A stretch of DNA of 64,000 nucleotides. It comes from Duodenibacillus intestinigallinarum (GTDB taxonomy: Bacteria > Pseudomonadota > Gammaproteobacteria > Burkholderiales > Burkholderiaceae_F). Below, one piece after another: positions 51,584 through 61,680 of this stretch. The stretch covers positions 5,606 through 69,605 of the forward strand of contig DXAH01000027.1 in the NCBI GenBank assembly GCA_019117105.1. The letters run 5' to 3'. Each line of letters begins with the position of its first letter. The first letter of the stretch is position 1. The translations under genes and the position numbers were made by a program. A model generated the notes under the pieces. It worked only from the letters and a program-made list of their open reading frames with translations. It was not told where the DNA came from and did no database searches.

Positions 51584-54500
51584 TCAGAACTCAAACGAAT
51601 AGAGCAGGTCAAGCGCTTGATCTACGCCGCTCACTGCTTCCACGTACAACCTCGGAATAACGCGATAGCGAAGCGTGAGCGTCGCCAGGGAATCGAAAAT
51701 CCCGACGCCGTATTTCACTTTGAGACCCGGCAACACATAACCCGATACCACCAGCTGCGAGCTGTCACCGACGCCCTCGGTTTCAAAGCCGAGGCCGCTG
51801 ATGCCGACTGCGTCGCCTAGCGATTCGAACACATGACTGCCTTGACTCAAGCCAAGGTTAATGAGGGCGGAGGTAATCATGGTATTGTCCGAGTCGCCCG
51901 ACGGATCAAGACCTTCGCCGCGAATGAGGTAACTCAAGGCTTCCGTTTCGGATTTTGCCGGATCGGTGAAGACGGCTACCTGCGGAGAATCAACCGAGCC
52001 GGTGACACGAATGCCAGCAATCACATCATCGGCTGTGCGATCCGGGTTGCGAATGGCTTCCAGGTCCAGAAGAGGATTGGCAACAGCCCCCACGAAATGG
52101 AATTCACCTCGGCGAACGAGCAAGTCTTGTCCGTATGCCTTGAAGTTACCGCTTGGAACGCTGATTTGACCGGTTAAACCAAGGGTCCCATTGTCTTGAA
52201 TCACATTGAGGTTCCCGGTGAGTCTGGCCTTAAGGCCCATGGCTTCAACACGAACATCATCCCCGATGTGAATGCGAAGATGGCTTTCTATGGGTATGGG
52301 CTTGCCGGCCGCCTTTTTCTTGGCACGCGGACGGTCCAGACGAACAACATCGTCGGAAACGTCAACAGCAGAAGCCGGTAGTTTGCTGACTGAAACTTTA
52401 GCCCAGGGAACCGAAATGGAGCCGTCAAGCTTAATCAGATCGCGGCTTGCCTCGCAGGTTACGTCAGTGGTGAGGTCAAACTCAATGTCAGGAGGTAAGG
52501 TCACGCGCAAGTTGTTTCCTTTGGTTGTCACGATCGCTTTGCCTTCACCGATAGTGCGCCAATCGGCTGCTCCGGAAAGTGTGACTTCTCCCTGAGGTGT
52601 TTTGAGGTGCCCTTCGAGGGTGGAAGAGTTGCCGTCGAAGATCAGTTTGATGTCGCTGGGCAACATTTCGAAGGGAAGTTTTGTTGAGTCAAGCTTGGCA
52701 TTAAAAAGTCCGGTTCGTCCATAAATCAGAGGCTCTTCCAACGTACCGGCAAAGCGCAAATTGCCGAACCACTGTCCTTCGGCGGATTCACCCGGTGAGA
52801 GGAAGGAGTTAACGAGAGTGGCGTCTACTGCGACGAACTTCAATGTTCCGTCGACGGTGCGGGTGTTGAACAGATCGCTCATGCGAAGCGAACCTTCAAT
52901 GTCGCCGTTATCTTTGATGTCAATCTTCCAGTTGCCTTCAATGCTGTCCTTGGCATTGGCAAAGCTGAGTTGAACGGAATTGAACCCCACCTTCAGGTCG
53001 CTGAGATCCATGCGGTATTTGGTGCTGATGTCTTTTGCCTGCACGGTAACACGGCCTCGGGGAAGTTCAGAAAGTCCCGCCGGCAGCGTCACGTCTGCGT
53101 TGGCCTTGATGATGCCGTCAGCAACAAATCGTCCCGGGAAGTATTGCTTGATGAAAGCAAGATCGAATTTCGGAAGGCTGAGCAGAATGCGCAGATCGCT
53201 TCGATTGGTGAGATCAAGTTTGAGATCGTTTTCCAGGCACAGTCGTGCATGGGTATGAGCCAGGCATGCTTTGCTGACATTGGCTCGGTTGAGGTCGGGC
53301 ACATAAGCCAGGCGCATTGGTTTTTCAAGAGTGACGGGGCCGTATGCGGTTTTGACTTTGAGCTCGGCAAGGGCGCCAGCCCAATTGCCGAGCATACGTT
53401 CGTAAATGCCCGAGATTTTGGCGTCAACGGAAATTGGAGTGCCTTCCGTGTGTACGGTCAGGTTGTGCCGCAGTTCGTTTCCACGTAATTCAATCGTTGC
53501 TTTGCGTATGTCGACGCCTTGCGTCTTGAAGTCGGTAAGCTGCAGTGTCAGTCGACCGGAAACCACGTCGCGCGAACGCATGCGCCCGGTCAGATGGCCG
53601 CGCTTAAGTGTTGTGCCGAGATAGTCAATATTGCGTGCCGTCAGATCGGCGTTGATGACGGGCAGCCTCGTGGTTCCCGTTACGGCCAATGTGCCTTTGA
53701 CCGATCCCAGCAGGTTGGGATCGACCAAACCGAAATCGGGAGCATCAATTTTGGTCTTGAAGTCCAGTTCCGGGATGTCTTTGGCAAAGTCAGCCTTTCC
53801 TGAGAATTCAAAGGTGTTGTCGCCGACGGCAAAGTAGAGTTCAGGGGCTTCCACAATTCCGTTGCCGTGTGATTCGACAGCGCCTGTGAGCGCCAACGAT
53901 TGCCCGCGCAATTCCCCAAGAACCGTCAGGTCCTGCAATTTGGCTTTCCAGCGTCCGTTCTGACGAGAACCCCAGACGATGAAGCTGCCGTCGATTTTCA
54001 GAGGCGTTTGCGGCAGCACGGCTTTGGTATCGATACCCGAAAGATTCAGTGAAGCGGCGAAACGGGCGTTTTTCTCCCAGTTGGCCTGCCCGTCTATCTG
54101 AATGCGTCCGACGTTGGACTGCACGGAGAAGTCCGTCAGATGCGCGGCGACTTCCGATCCTTTGCCGCGGATGAGAACGTCAGCCGTAAAGCTGTGATTA
54201 TCGTCAACGGGATAGGTCGCCTTGGCGGAGACTTGCAGCGCATAATCAACGGCCTTGCCCGAGAGATTGACGGAAACGCCGCTGATTTCCGAACCGGAAA
54301 TTTCAACCTTATCGGCTTTGATTTCCGCAGACATCGGCAGACCGACTGTCGTGGGCGAAGCTTTCAGCACAAACGAAGCGCCTTCGACGCCTGGGACGTT
54401 ATTGACACGGCCGCTGAGAGTGACAGTGTCGGCAAGAGCGCCTCGAGCTGAGATTTTTGCCGTTACGGTCACGGGAGGCTGCGGTTCCCGTTTGGGCAAT

Positions 54501-55657
54501 AGGCCGCGCACGCTGTCACGCCATTGTTCTATGCGGCGCTTGAGCCGAGCATTTGCTTTTCGTCGGAGTTCGCGACGCTCTTCTCGCGACAAAGTTTTAA
54601 TGTCGACCTGTTTTCTGGCCTGACCCTGAGCCCGATGTTTGGCACGACGTTCCTGGGCAGCCTTGAGTCGTTCGGCACGTACCTCTTTGAGTCGCTCGTA
54701 GAAGTTTTCAATGTCTTCCGTTGTCGGTTCGGCAACCGGCGGCACAGTGCCGGTTGGGATTGCTTCGCGGGGCACGAGAGATGAGACGTCAAGTTCAAGA
54801 TTGACTTCATGAGGGGCATCGAGTCCCATCGTCATGCGTCCCGTGAGCTCCGCGTTCATGGCTCGGACGGCTATGTTTTCCAGTGTCGCGACGCCGTTTT
54901 GAGCGGTGAGCGCAAATGTAGCCGATTCGATGATTTGATCGGGATTGCCTTTGATGGCAAAGCGAGAAAGCTCAAAGTGTTTGAGATTAACATCCAGCGG
55001 CAGGTCGACGGTGGGGATTTCCGGCACAACGGGTTGCGAGAAGGTGCGCTTGAGCATGGCACCGAGCGGTTCGTCGGAGGGTGGTGTTTGGGCCGATGCA
55101 AGGCTTGAATCTTCCAGACGCACGGAGTCAATGTCGAGGCGATCTTTCGTCCAAACAGCCTGTGTCTGAAAAAGCCCAACGTTAACAACATTACCGTCAA
55201 TGTCAGCCTGCAGGTTTTTGATTGCCACGCGCTCGACAATCACGGCAACCGGTGTTTTAAACCGCGAGGTCTGAGTTTCGCCAAGCTTTTGAGTAGGCGA
55301 TTTCGGGACAGGCGTTGAAGCCGACGACGCCATTTCTTGCGTTCGAACGAGGAGTGAGGCGTCTGAAATCTCAAAGTCATGGAGAGCCACGCGCCGAGAC
55401 AGGAGCTTGGCGACACTCAAGTCCCATGAAAGATTTCCGTGAAATGCCAGGCCGGGGACGTCGTACTGCAAATTGTCGGCTTTAAGCGAGAAGACAGAGC
55501 CGCTCAGCGATTCGATTCTCAGGCCGGGTACGGCTTTTTCGAGCGCGCCTTTGATAATCTGAAGGCCCGTTTCAGTGCCGAGCAGAAATCCGGGGACGGC
55601 TGCAAGCACGACCAGCACAGAGGTTGCACCGATGAAAAGTCTTTTGGCCCACGTCAT
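51584..55657 (-). CDS. tamB: TamB, periplasmic AsmA-like lipid/protein transport factor
   Basis: A 1357-residue protein with a single N-terminal membrane anchor (LFIGATSVLVVLAAVPGFLLG), a long beta-rich body expected to form a groove, and the TamB C-terminal domain (GNFKAYGQDLLVRRGEFHFVGAVANPLLDLEAIRN, then SYLIRGEGLDPSGDSDN and GISGLGFETEG). A basic, Arg/Ala-rich insert near residues 330-395 is unusual. TamB spans the periplasm with TamA and supports phospholipid transport and outer-membrane protein assembly. The start overlaps the tamA stop (ATGA). Confidence 0.95.
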   Translation of the reverse strand: MTWAKRLFIGATSVLVVLAAVPGFLLGTETGLQIIKGALEKAVPGLRIESLSGSVFSLKADNLQYDVPGLAFHGNLSWDLSVAKLLSRRVALHDFEISDASLLVRTQEMASSASTPVPKSPTQKLGETQTSRFKTPVAVIVERVAIKNLQADIDGNVVNVGLFQTQAVWTKDRLDIDSVRLEDSSLASAQTPPSDEPLGAMLKRTFSQPVVPEIPTVDLPLDVNLKHFELSRFAIKGNPDQIIESATFALTAQNGVATLENIAVRAMNAELTGRMTMGLDAPHEVNLELDVSSLVPREAIPTGTVPPVAEPTTEDIENFYERLKEVRAERLKAAQERRAKHRAQGQARKQVDIKTLSREERRELRRKANARLKRRIEQWRDSVRGLLPKREPQPPVTVTAKISARGALADTVTLSGRVNNVPGVEGASFVLKASPTTVGLPMSAEIKADKVEISGSEISGVSVNLSGKAVDYALQVSAKATYPVDDNHSFTADVLIRGKGSEVAAHLTDFSVQSNVGRIQIDGQANWEKNARFAASLNLSGIDTKAVLPQTPLKIDGSFIVWGSRQNGRWKAKLQDLTVLGELRGQSLALTGAVESHGNGIVEAPELYFAVGDNTFEFSGKADFAKDIPELDFKTKIDAPDFGLVDPNLLGSVKGTLAVTGTTRLPVINADLTARNIDYLGTTLKRGHLTGRMRSRDVVSGRLTLQLTDFKTQGVDIRKATIELRGNELRHNLTVHTEGTPISVDAKISGIYERMLGNWAGALAELKVKTAYGPVTLEKPMRLAYVPDLNRANVSKACLAHTHARLCLENDLKLDLTNRSDLRILLSLPKFDLAFIKQYFPGRFVADGIIKANADVTLPAGLSELPRGRVTVQAKDISTKYRMDLSDLKVGFNSVQLSFANAKDSIEGNWKIDIKDNGDIEGSLRMSDLFNTRTVDGTLKFVAVDATLVNSFLSPGESAEGQWFGNLRFAGTLEEPLIYGRTGLFNAKLDSTKLPFEMLPSDIKLIFDGNSSTLEGHLKTPQGEVTLSGAADWRTIGEGKAIVTTKGNNLRVTLPPDIEFDLTTDVTCEASRDLIKLDGSISVPWAKVSVSKLPASAVDVSDDVVRLDRPRAKKKAAGKPIPIESHLRIHIGDDVRVEAMGLKARLTGNLNVIQDNGTLGLTGQISVPSGNFKAYGQDLLVRRGEFHFVGAVANPLLDLEAIRNPDRTADDVIAGIRVTGSVDSPQVAVFTDPAKSETEALSYLIRGEGLDPSGDSDNTMITSALINLGLSQGSHVFESLGDAVGISGLGFETEGVGDSSQLVVSGYVLPGLKVKYGVGIFDSLATLTLRYRVIPRLYVEAVSGVDQALDLLYSFEF

Positions 55658-57579
55658 AGTTCAGGCCCCAAACCGATGTAGAACTGGATACCGTTTTCCT
55701 CGGAGTCGCCCACCGGTTTTGCAATGTCAAGCTTGATCGGACCGAGAGGCGATTCCCAGCGCACGCCGATGCCTGCGCCTTTTTTCAGGTTGGAAAACTC
55801 AAAGTTTGTGTCAGCTCGGCCGATGTCGAAGAAGACGGCTCCCCACCATTTGCCCTTGACGCGCAGTTGGTACTCGATGCTGCCGGTGATCATTTTTGAA
55901 GCACCTGTCAGCTCGCCGTTCTCATCCTTGGGCGAAATTGATTCGTAGTCGTAGCCGCGAATGCTTCTGTCACCGCCGGCAAAGTAGCGCAGATCCGGCG
56001 GAACGTCGTTGAAGTCGCCCGTTTCAATCCATCCGAGGTGAGAGCGCAGCACGAAGCGATGCTTGCGGGCGAACGTACGAATTAATGTGTATTGCGCTTC
56101 AAGCATCAGCGCGTCAATGTCCGAACCCCACATTTGGTTGGCATAGCCGATAGTGTAACGTTGCGAGTCGCCCCACTTGGGCATCAGGCCTCCGCGGCTT
56201 CGCGTACGCGAGAGTGAAAACTCGGGGTAGACCATCATGGTCTTGTTGTCAAGCGACCCCTGCGTGAAGTCGTCGAGTCGAAACTTCAGCGCAATGCCCT
56301 TTTGCCAGCCTTCGTAGAGATCCCAACGCCGAGTTGCGGCAAAAGTCAGAGAGTCCGCCTTGGTGTCGTTCAAGTCTTCGTGCTTGTATCCTCCGCCGAA
56401 CATCCAGAACTGCTCCAGTGCATTTTCCTCAAGCGGCAGTTTGTAGGTGAGGTCAAGCATTTGCTCAAGCTTGGAGATGTCACCTGCAGCCTCAAGACTA
56501 TGACCCGAATCGTTTAACCATGGCTTTTTCCAGATGAGACGCCCTCGAGGTCCGACGTCGGTGGAGTACCCGAGTCCCGTTTCCACAGAATTTTTGATTT
56601 TGGGCGAAACGCGGGTGTGAACCGGCAACTGTTTGGCCTCACTCTTGCGGCCGGCAACTATGTCGGGCGTGACGACGATCGAATTGAACCAGCCGCTTGC
56701 CGACAGCCTGCGGTTGAGTTCGGCGATGTTATCGGAGAAATAAGGTTCGCCCTCCTTGAAGGGGACGAGATTTTGCAGGATCGGTTCGCGGATTTGGCTT
56801 CCTGAAAAATCGACCGGACCGAACGTATATCGTTCTTTGGGATCGAACACCAACAGCCATTGGCCTTCATTCTTTTCGGCATCGACCTGAAGTTCGCTTT
56901 GAATAAAGGTTCCGTCAAAGTGGCCGTAGCGCATGGCGGTGCGTTCTACTGCAGCTTTGAAATCCGTGTATTCCCCGTGGTTAAGTTGCGTGCCGGGTTT
57001 GGGAAGCTGACGTTGCAGACGGCGAAAGTGCGATCGGCGCGAGTTCTTTTCACCTTCAATGGTCAGCGTCGCTTTCGTGATGCGAACGGGTTCGCCGAGT
57101 TTGACGCGGGCAACGAGTAACGTCTTTTCTTTGCGCGCGGCATTTTTGCTCGCTTTGTCGGAGGTCGGATCGACATTGGGTTGAGGCTGCGGAGTATTGT
57201 CAGCAGTTATCGACGGTTTGTTGGAAGATGCTTGTGCCTGAGTCTGCGCGGAATCGGGTTTGACCCAGCGGTAACGGATTTCGTACTGGTAATAGCCCAA
57301 CGCTTCAAGTCCTCGGCGGATAGCCTTATCGACCTGAGAACGATAAGTGTGCTTGCGCGGAGGAGAGGCTTTTTCACGAATCGGTGTCAGAAGTGCTTCA
57401 ACATTGTCCTTGGGCTCTCCTTGCAGGCCGTCGACTCTGACATCAAACGCCCAGGCCGACAGTGCACATGCGAAGGCCATTACCGAAAGCGTCGTCTTGA
57501 TGAAGACAGCATGAGGGCGCGGGTTGTACGGAGAGCCGACAACCTGTTTGGCAACAACCCGCATTGACCGATACGACAC
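55654..57579 (-). CDS. tamA: TamA, Omp85-family outer-membrane protein
   Basis: A 641-residue Omp85 protein with signal-like segment (residues 26-46), three POTRA-like domains (about 50-270) and a C-terminal beta-barrel. Recognition motifs are the TamA/BamA loop GGDRSIRGYDY (near residue 545) and the closing barrel strands GAGIGVRWESPLGPIKLDIA and IQFYIGLGPEL. An insert of about 45 residues rich in Gln, Asn and Pro between POTRA elements (residues 105-145) is uncommon. Start GTG at 57579 has GAGG upstream; an ATG at 57564 is an alternative. Confidence 0.93.
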   Translation of the reverse strand: MSYRSMRVVAKQVVGSPYNPRPHAVFIKTTLSVMAFACALSAWAFDVRVDGLQGEPKDNVEALLTPIREKASPPRKHTYRSQVDKAIRRGLEALGYYQYEIRYRWVKPDSAQTQAQASSNKPSITADNTPQPQPNVDPTSDKASKNAARKEKTLLVARVKLGEPVRITKATLTIEGEKNSRRSHFRRLQRQLPKPGTQLNHGEYTDFKAAVERTAMRYGHFDGTFIQSELQVDAEKNEGQWLLVFDPKERYTFGPVDFSGSQIREPILQNLVPFKEGEPYFSDNIAELNRRLSASGWFNSIVVTPDIVAGRKSEAKQLPVHTRVSPKIKNSVETGLGYSTDVGPRGRLIWKKPWLNDSGHSLEAAGDISKLEQMLDLTYKLPLEENALEQFWMFGGGYKHEDLNDTKADSLTFAATRRWDLYEGWQKGIALKFRLDDFTQGSLDNKTMMVYPEFSLSRTRSRGGLMPKWGDSQRYTIGYANQMWGSDIDALMLEAQYTLIRTFARKHRFVLRSHLGWIETGDFNDVPPDLRYFAGGDRSIRGYDYESISPKDENGELTGASKMITGSIEYQLRVKGKWWGAVFFDIGRADTNFEFSNLKKGAGIGVRWESPLGPIKLDIAKPVGDSEENGIQFYIGLGPEL

Positions 57580-57745
57580 GCTGCGACCTCAGAGGCTAAA
57601 GAAACGACGACACAGGATGAATTGTGCCCGCAAAAATCCTGAAGTGCTAAATGGCGGTTCAGGAATGGATGGAACATGAATGCACGTTTTTCTCTTTCGG
57701 TAAACTAAGACGACACGGAGATGCGGTACTCGAGGAGATGATTTT

Positions 57746-58267
57746 ATGGCAATCCTTCGATATCTAACTAAATTAACGGGACTTCAGGCAGGTGATGAGC
57801 CTGAAGTGCACGAGATTCCACTTGAATCATCTGAACCAACCAATGTCGGGCAGTTGACCGCGCGATTGTCTCGAGCTCTGAAAGCTCGACTGACTGAGGC
57901 AATGAAACAGGAAGGGTTTGACGACATCGATTCGGCGCACGGCGATATTCTCAATGTGCTCTACCGGCAGGGGCCGACCAGCATGACGGACTTGGCTCGT
58001 CGCTCGCATCGTACGAAAGCAACCGTCACCGTACTGGTCAAGAAACTTGAAAGTCTCGGTTATGTCCTGCGTTGCGCCAATACGCTCGATGGCCGTTCCT
58101 GTCTGGTTGATCTGACAGATAAAGGGAACGCTTGCCGGCAGAAATTTGAGGCCATTTCCAAATGCATGGATCAAGCTGTCCGGGACGCTCTGTCGGTTGA
58201 TGAGATAGAGACTTTGGAAGATCTTATGCGGAAAATCAGTGCGCAACTGGAGAAGGCGGAGCACTAA
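57746..58267 (+). CDS. MarR-family transcriptional regulator
   Basis: A 173-residue MarR protein. The winged helix-turn-helix covers about residues 65-135: HGDILNVLYRQGPTSMTDLARRSHRTKATVTVLVKKLESLGYVLR, then CANTLDGRSCLVDLTDKG as the wing, with the DGRS turn. Helical ends for dimerisation. It is divergent from tamA and has a strong GAGGAGATG site. Its target and ligand are unknown. Confidence 0.88.
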   Translation: MAILRYLTKLTGLQAGDEPEVHEIPLESSEPTNVGQLTARLSRALKARLTEAMKQEGFDDIDSAHGDILNVLYRQGPTSMTDLARRSHRTKATVTVLVKKLESLGYVLRCANTLDGRSCLVDLTDKGNACRQKFEAISKCMDQAVRDALSVDEIETLEDLMRKISAQLEKAEH

Positions 58268-58301
58268 AATTCGAATTTAGTTTGATATCAAATCAAACAA
58301 T

Positions 58302-58337
58302 GAAAAAAATCCCAGACGTTTTTTGCGTCCGGGATTT
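58302..58337 (-). terminator. Rho-independent terminator of tmRNA gene
   Basis: On the minus strand, AATCCCGGACG, a loop of A residues and CGTCTGGGATT pair, followed by seven T residues, directly downstream of the tmRNA 3' end. It lies between the tmRNA and the convergent MarR gene. Confidence 0.9.
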
Positions 58338-58342
58338 GAATT

Positions 58343-58708
58343 TGGTGGAGGTGGCGGGAATTGAACCCGCGTCCGAAGCGATTTTTCCGTCGGATCTACA
58401 TGCTTAGTTCAACAATTTTGAGTTCTCACCGTCTGTCCTGCCGTTAAACGGGCCTCCAGACGGCCAGCCGCTTGGATCTCGAAGTGCACGTCACGGCTCC
58501 GTGCGCTTCCAGTCACAGTGAAATGACGATGCTGCCGGTTTTACCCGACCTGAGCCTGTGACCACTCAGTGCATCGCTCGCGGCATTAAGCGGCGAGAGC
58601 GAAACGCTCGTTGTTGGCGTTTATTTTTTTCTAGTTGTTTATCGAGGAAACTAGACCTCGGCATGCACCGTACGGCGTCCTACACCCCGTCGAAACCGGA
58701 ACACCCCC
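58343..58708 (-). ncRNA. ssrA: tmRNA (transfer-messenger RNA)
   Basis: The 366-nt minus-strand RNA begins GGGGGTGTTCCGGTTTCGAC (the tmRNA 5' signature) and ends with a T-arm and acceptor GCGGGTTCAATTCCCGC CACCTCCACCA (written in two parts), with the CCA encoded. The tag reading frame lies at 58618-58586 and encodes ANNERFALAA followed by TAA; ANDERFALAA-like tags are usual in betaproteobacteria. It rescues stalled ribosomes together with SmpB and marks products for proteolysis. Confidence 0.97.
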
Positions 58709-58789
58709 ATAAAGGGAGTGCCATTGTATTCGTTTCCACGGAAAAAGGCCATGAAAAGGCAGGAAAAAATGCGCGATGTGTGTATGTCT

Positions 58790-58862
58790 CGGTGCACCGT
58801 TTTGTAACACGACCGAGCATTAATGCACCAAATGAGGGCGCAAGGCCGTACAATTTGGTGCG
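58790..58862 (+). promoter_or_regulatory. NtrC-type half sites upstream of glnA
   Basis: Three GCACC/GGTGC elements lie about 50-125 bp upstream of the -24 element: the palindrome CGGTGCACCG at 58790-58799, TGCACCAAAT at 58824-58833 and ATTTGGTGCG at 58853-58862, the last two forming a 10-bp inverted repeat with one mismatch at the ends. NtrC binds TGCACC-N5-GGTGCA; spacing here is irregular, so these are probable enhancer sites, not perfect matches. Confidence 0.55.
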
Positions 58863-58913
58863 AATATGCCGTGAATTACGTTCTCAGGGGCCGTTTTACT
58901 GGAGTGTGAAAAC

Positions 58914-58930
58914 TGGCATAAATTTTGCTT
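58914..58930 (+). promoter_or_regulatory. Sigma-54 promoter of glnA
   Basis: TGGCATAAATTTTGCTT carries GG at 58915 and GC at 58927 with exactly ten bases between them, and otherwise matches TGGCAC-N5-TTGCW. Transcription should start near 58940, leaving a leader of about 65 nt before glnA. Confidence 0.85.
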
Positions 58931-59004
58931 TTGTGTGGTTGGGCGGCGAAAGGGACCGCCAACATCAACAGACAAACCTTTTCCGAATCTAGGAGAAACC
59001 AATC

Positions 59005-60417
59005 ATGACCTCGCCCGCAGACGTTCTGCAGATGGTTAAAGATAACGATGTCAAGTTCGTTGATTATCGTTTGACCGACACCCGCGGCAAAGAACAGCAC
59101 ATGTCCGTGCCTGCCCATCAACTTACCGAAGACACTTTCGAAGACGGGCAAGCCTTTGACGGCTCGTCTATGGCCGGGTGGAAAGGCATTGAAGCGAGCG
59201 ACATGATTCTGATGCCCGATCCCGAAACGGCTCGCATGGATCCGTTCCGTGAACAGAACACTCTCATTTTGACTTGCGACGTTCTTGAGCCCGATACCGG
59301 CAAGGGCTATGCGCGCGATCCCCGCTCTCTTGCCCGCCGCGCCGAAAACTACCTCAAGAGCACGGGCATCGGTGACAAAGCTTTCTTCGGTCCCGAACCC
59401 GAATTCTTCATTTTTGACGGCGTGACGTTCGCCAACGAACCCCAGAACACCTTCTTCAAGATTTTCTCCGAAGAGGGTCCTTGGGCCAGTAAGATCGAAT
59501 ACGAAGGCGGCAACCTCGGCCATCGCGCTCCGTTCAAGGGCGGCTATTTCCCTGTTCCGCCGGTTGACACGCTCGCCGACATCCGCGCCGAAATGGTGAC
59601 GTTGCTCGAACAGCAGGGCGTTCCCTGCGAAGTTCATCATCACGAAGTGGGCGCCGCCGGTCAGTGCGAAATCGGTACACGCTTTTCCACGCTCGTGCAG
59701 CGCGCCGACTGGCTGCAGATCATGAAGTACACGATCTGGAACGTGGCAGCTGCCTACGGTAAGACCGCCACTTTCATGCCCAAGCCCATGTTCGGTGACA
59801 ATGGTTCCGGCATGCACGTGCACCAGTCCATCTGGAAGGAGGATCAGAACCTCTTTGCAGGCAACGGCTACGCCGGTCTTTCCGAATTGGCTCTGTACTA
59901 CATCGGCGGCATCATCAAGCACGCTCGTGCCTTGAACGCCTTCACCAACCCGACCACCAACTCCTACAAGCGTTTGGTGCCGGGCTACGAAGCACCCGTG
60001 AAGCTTGCCTATTCGGCTCGCAACCGTTCGGCTTCTCTGCGCATTCCGCACGTGGCCAGTCCCAAGGCTCGCCGTGTCGAAGTCCGCTTCCCCGATCCGA
60101 CGGCCAATCCTTATCTCGCTTTCTCGGCGATGCTGATGGCCGGTCTCGACGGCATCCAGAACAAGATTCATCCGGGCGAACCCGCCGACAAGAATCTGTA
60201 CGACCTGCCGCCGGAAGAAAATGCCAAGATCCCGACGGTCTGCTCCGAACTGAGCCAGGCTCTCGAATACCTTGACAAGGATCGTGAGTTCCTGACCCGC
60301 GGCGGCGTCTTCAGCGACGATTTGATCGACGCCTACCTGAATCTCAAGGCCCAGGAAGTCGATCGCTATCGTTGCGCCGTGCATCCGCTCGAATACGAGT
60401 TGTATTTCGCGAGCTAA
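59005..60417 (+). CDS. glnA: Glutamine synthetase type I
   Basis: A 470-residue GSI making glutamine from glutamate, ammonia and ATP. Motifs: FDGSSMAGWKGIEASDM (metal/active-site loop), PEPEFFIFD, GSGMHVHQSIW (ATP/metal), and NRSASLRIPHVASPKARRVEVRFPDPTANPYLAF-type catalytic block. The adenylylation segment KNLYDLPPEE is present, so regulation by GlnE is expected. AGGAGA site at 58991. Promoter is sigma-54 dependent; glnL and glnG follow on the same strand. Confidence 0.97.
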   Translation: MTSPADVLQMVKDNDVKFVDYRLTDTRGKEQHMSVPAHQLTEDTFEDGQAFDGSSMAGWKGIEASDMILMPDPETARMDPFREQNTLILTCDVLEPDTGKGYARDPRSLARRAENYLKSTGIGDKAFFGPEPEFFIFDGVTFANEPQNTFFKIFSEEGPWASKIEYEGGNLGHRAPFKGGYFPVPPVDTLADIRAEMVTLLEQQGVPCEVHHHEVGAAGQCEIGTRFSTLVQRADWLQIMKYTIWNVAAAYGKTATFMPKPMFGDNGSGMHVHQSIWKEDQNLFAGNGYAGLSELALYYIGGIIKHARALNAFTNPTTNSYKRLVPGYEAPVKLAYSARNRSASLRIPHVASPKARRVEVRFPDPTANPYLAFSAMLMAGLDGIQNKIHPGEPADKNLYDLPPEENAKIPTVCSELSQALEYLDKDREFLTRGGVFSDDLIDAYLNLKAQEVDRYRCAVHPLEYELYFAS

Positions 60418-60572
60418 TGCCTTAAACACCGAATGCCGACGGAGTGCAGGAGCTTTGGTCGGCATCGGTGAGGTTTGTCTGTACGGCATCCCGAGGCAAG
60501 TTCATATCGGGATGTCCGTGCGACGGTTTCTTTTCCTTTTGAAGAGACGAGCATCAGCAGGAGTCGCCAAAT

Positions 60573-61661
60573 ATGAGCCGAGGCAGCAGCAGTTTTTACG
60601 CCCGGCTTCAAGCTGCGGCGGATTTGTTATCCACGGGTGTCGTGGTGCTCGATCGTTACGCACGCGTGTTGTGGTGCAATACGGCTGCCGAAATGCTGAT
60701 CGGTTGCTCGAGACGAAATCTCAAAGGCACGGACATCGGGCTTTTGATCACCCATGTGCGAGAATGGGCCGAACGCTTTTCCGACAAAGACAAAAAGCTT
60801 GTTCCCTATACAGCCGTTACCGAACTACGCCGGCCTTTGGCTGAACCCGAACCTGTACAAATCATGCTCTCGAGCATTGCCGAGAGCGAAAGCAGCGTAC
60901 TGCTTGAAATTGTGCCCGTACAAAAGGCGATGGACAGTGTTCGCCAGGAACAGGAAGCTGGCATGGGGGAGGCTGCGCGTTCGCTCCTGCGCAATCTGGC
61001 CCACGAAGTGAAAAATCCGCTCGGCGGCATTCGAGGCGCCGCGCAGCTTCTGGAAGCCGAGCTCGACAATCGTGAGCAACGCGAATATACCGAAGTCATT
61101 ATTTCCGAAGCCGATAGACTGCAGGGGCTGGTTGATCGACTGTTGCAACCCTATCGCCGAGAGTCTCATCTGGCTGAAGTCAATCTGCACGAAGTGCTCG
61201 AGCGCGTGCGTAATCTGGTGAGCGCTGAATTCGGTTCGGGACTTTCCGTGCTTCGCGATTACGACGTCTCTGTGCCTCCCATTCTGGGTGATCGCGAGCA
61301 GCTCATTCAAGTTTTTCTCAATCTCATGCGCAATGCGGCCGAGGCCGGAAAGTCCTTGATTGCCGAAGGCCGTGCGGAACTCACTATCAAGACGCGTATT
61401 GCTCGCCAATGCACGATTCAGCGCAAGCGATATCGGCTTGCCGTCAATGTGCATGTGATCGACAACGGCCCGGGCATTGATAAGCGTATTCGCGAAAAGA
61501 TTTTCTATCCGCTGGTCACGGGACACGACGGCGGCACGGGCTTGGGGCTTTCCATCGTGCAGACATATGTGGAGCGGCACGGCGGAGCGATTGAAGTCGA
61601 CAGTCGGCCCGGCTGCACGGACTTCAGTCTGCTTTTCCCGTTGGGCGAACCGATCAATTAA
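60573..61661 (+). CDS. glnL: Nitrogen-regulation sensor kinase NtrB
   Basis: A 362-residue soluble histidine kinase. N-terminal PAS domain (about 15-70: LLSTGVVVLDRYARVLWCNTAAE), then phospho-acceptor His144 in NLAHEVKNPLGGIRGAAQLLE, N-box LIQVFLNLMRNAAEAGK, and G boxes VIDNGPGID and GTGLGLSIVQTYVERHGG. NtrB phosphorylates NtrC when nitrogen is limiting, under control of PII. Located 155 bp after glnA and 19 bp before glnG. Confidence 0.95.
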   Translation: MSRGSSSFYARLQAAADLLSTGVVVLDRYARVLWCNTAAEMLIGCSRRNLKGTDIGLLITHVREWAERFSDKDKKLVPYTAVTELRRPLAEPEPVQIMLSSIAESESSVLLEIVPVQKAMDSVRQEQEAGMGEAARSLLRNLAHEVKNPLGGIRGAAQLLEAELDNREQREYTEVIISEADRLQGLVDRLLQPYRRESHLAEVNLHEVLERVRNLVSAEFGSGLSVLRDYDVSVPPILGDREQLIQVFLNLMRNAAEAGKSLIAEGRAELTIKTRIARQCTIQRKRYRLAVNVHVIDNGPGIDKRIREKIFYPLVTGHDGGTGLGLSIVQTYVERHGGAIEVDSRPGCTDFSLLFPLGEPIN

Positions 61662-61680
61662 CTGGACAAAAAGAAGAAAG

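Noticed and set aside
58558..58992. Plus-strand reading frame of 144 codons
   Set aside because: It runs antisense through the tmRNA and then across the glnA control region; composition is not protein-like.
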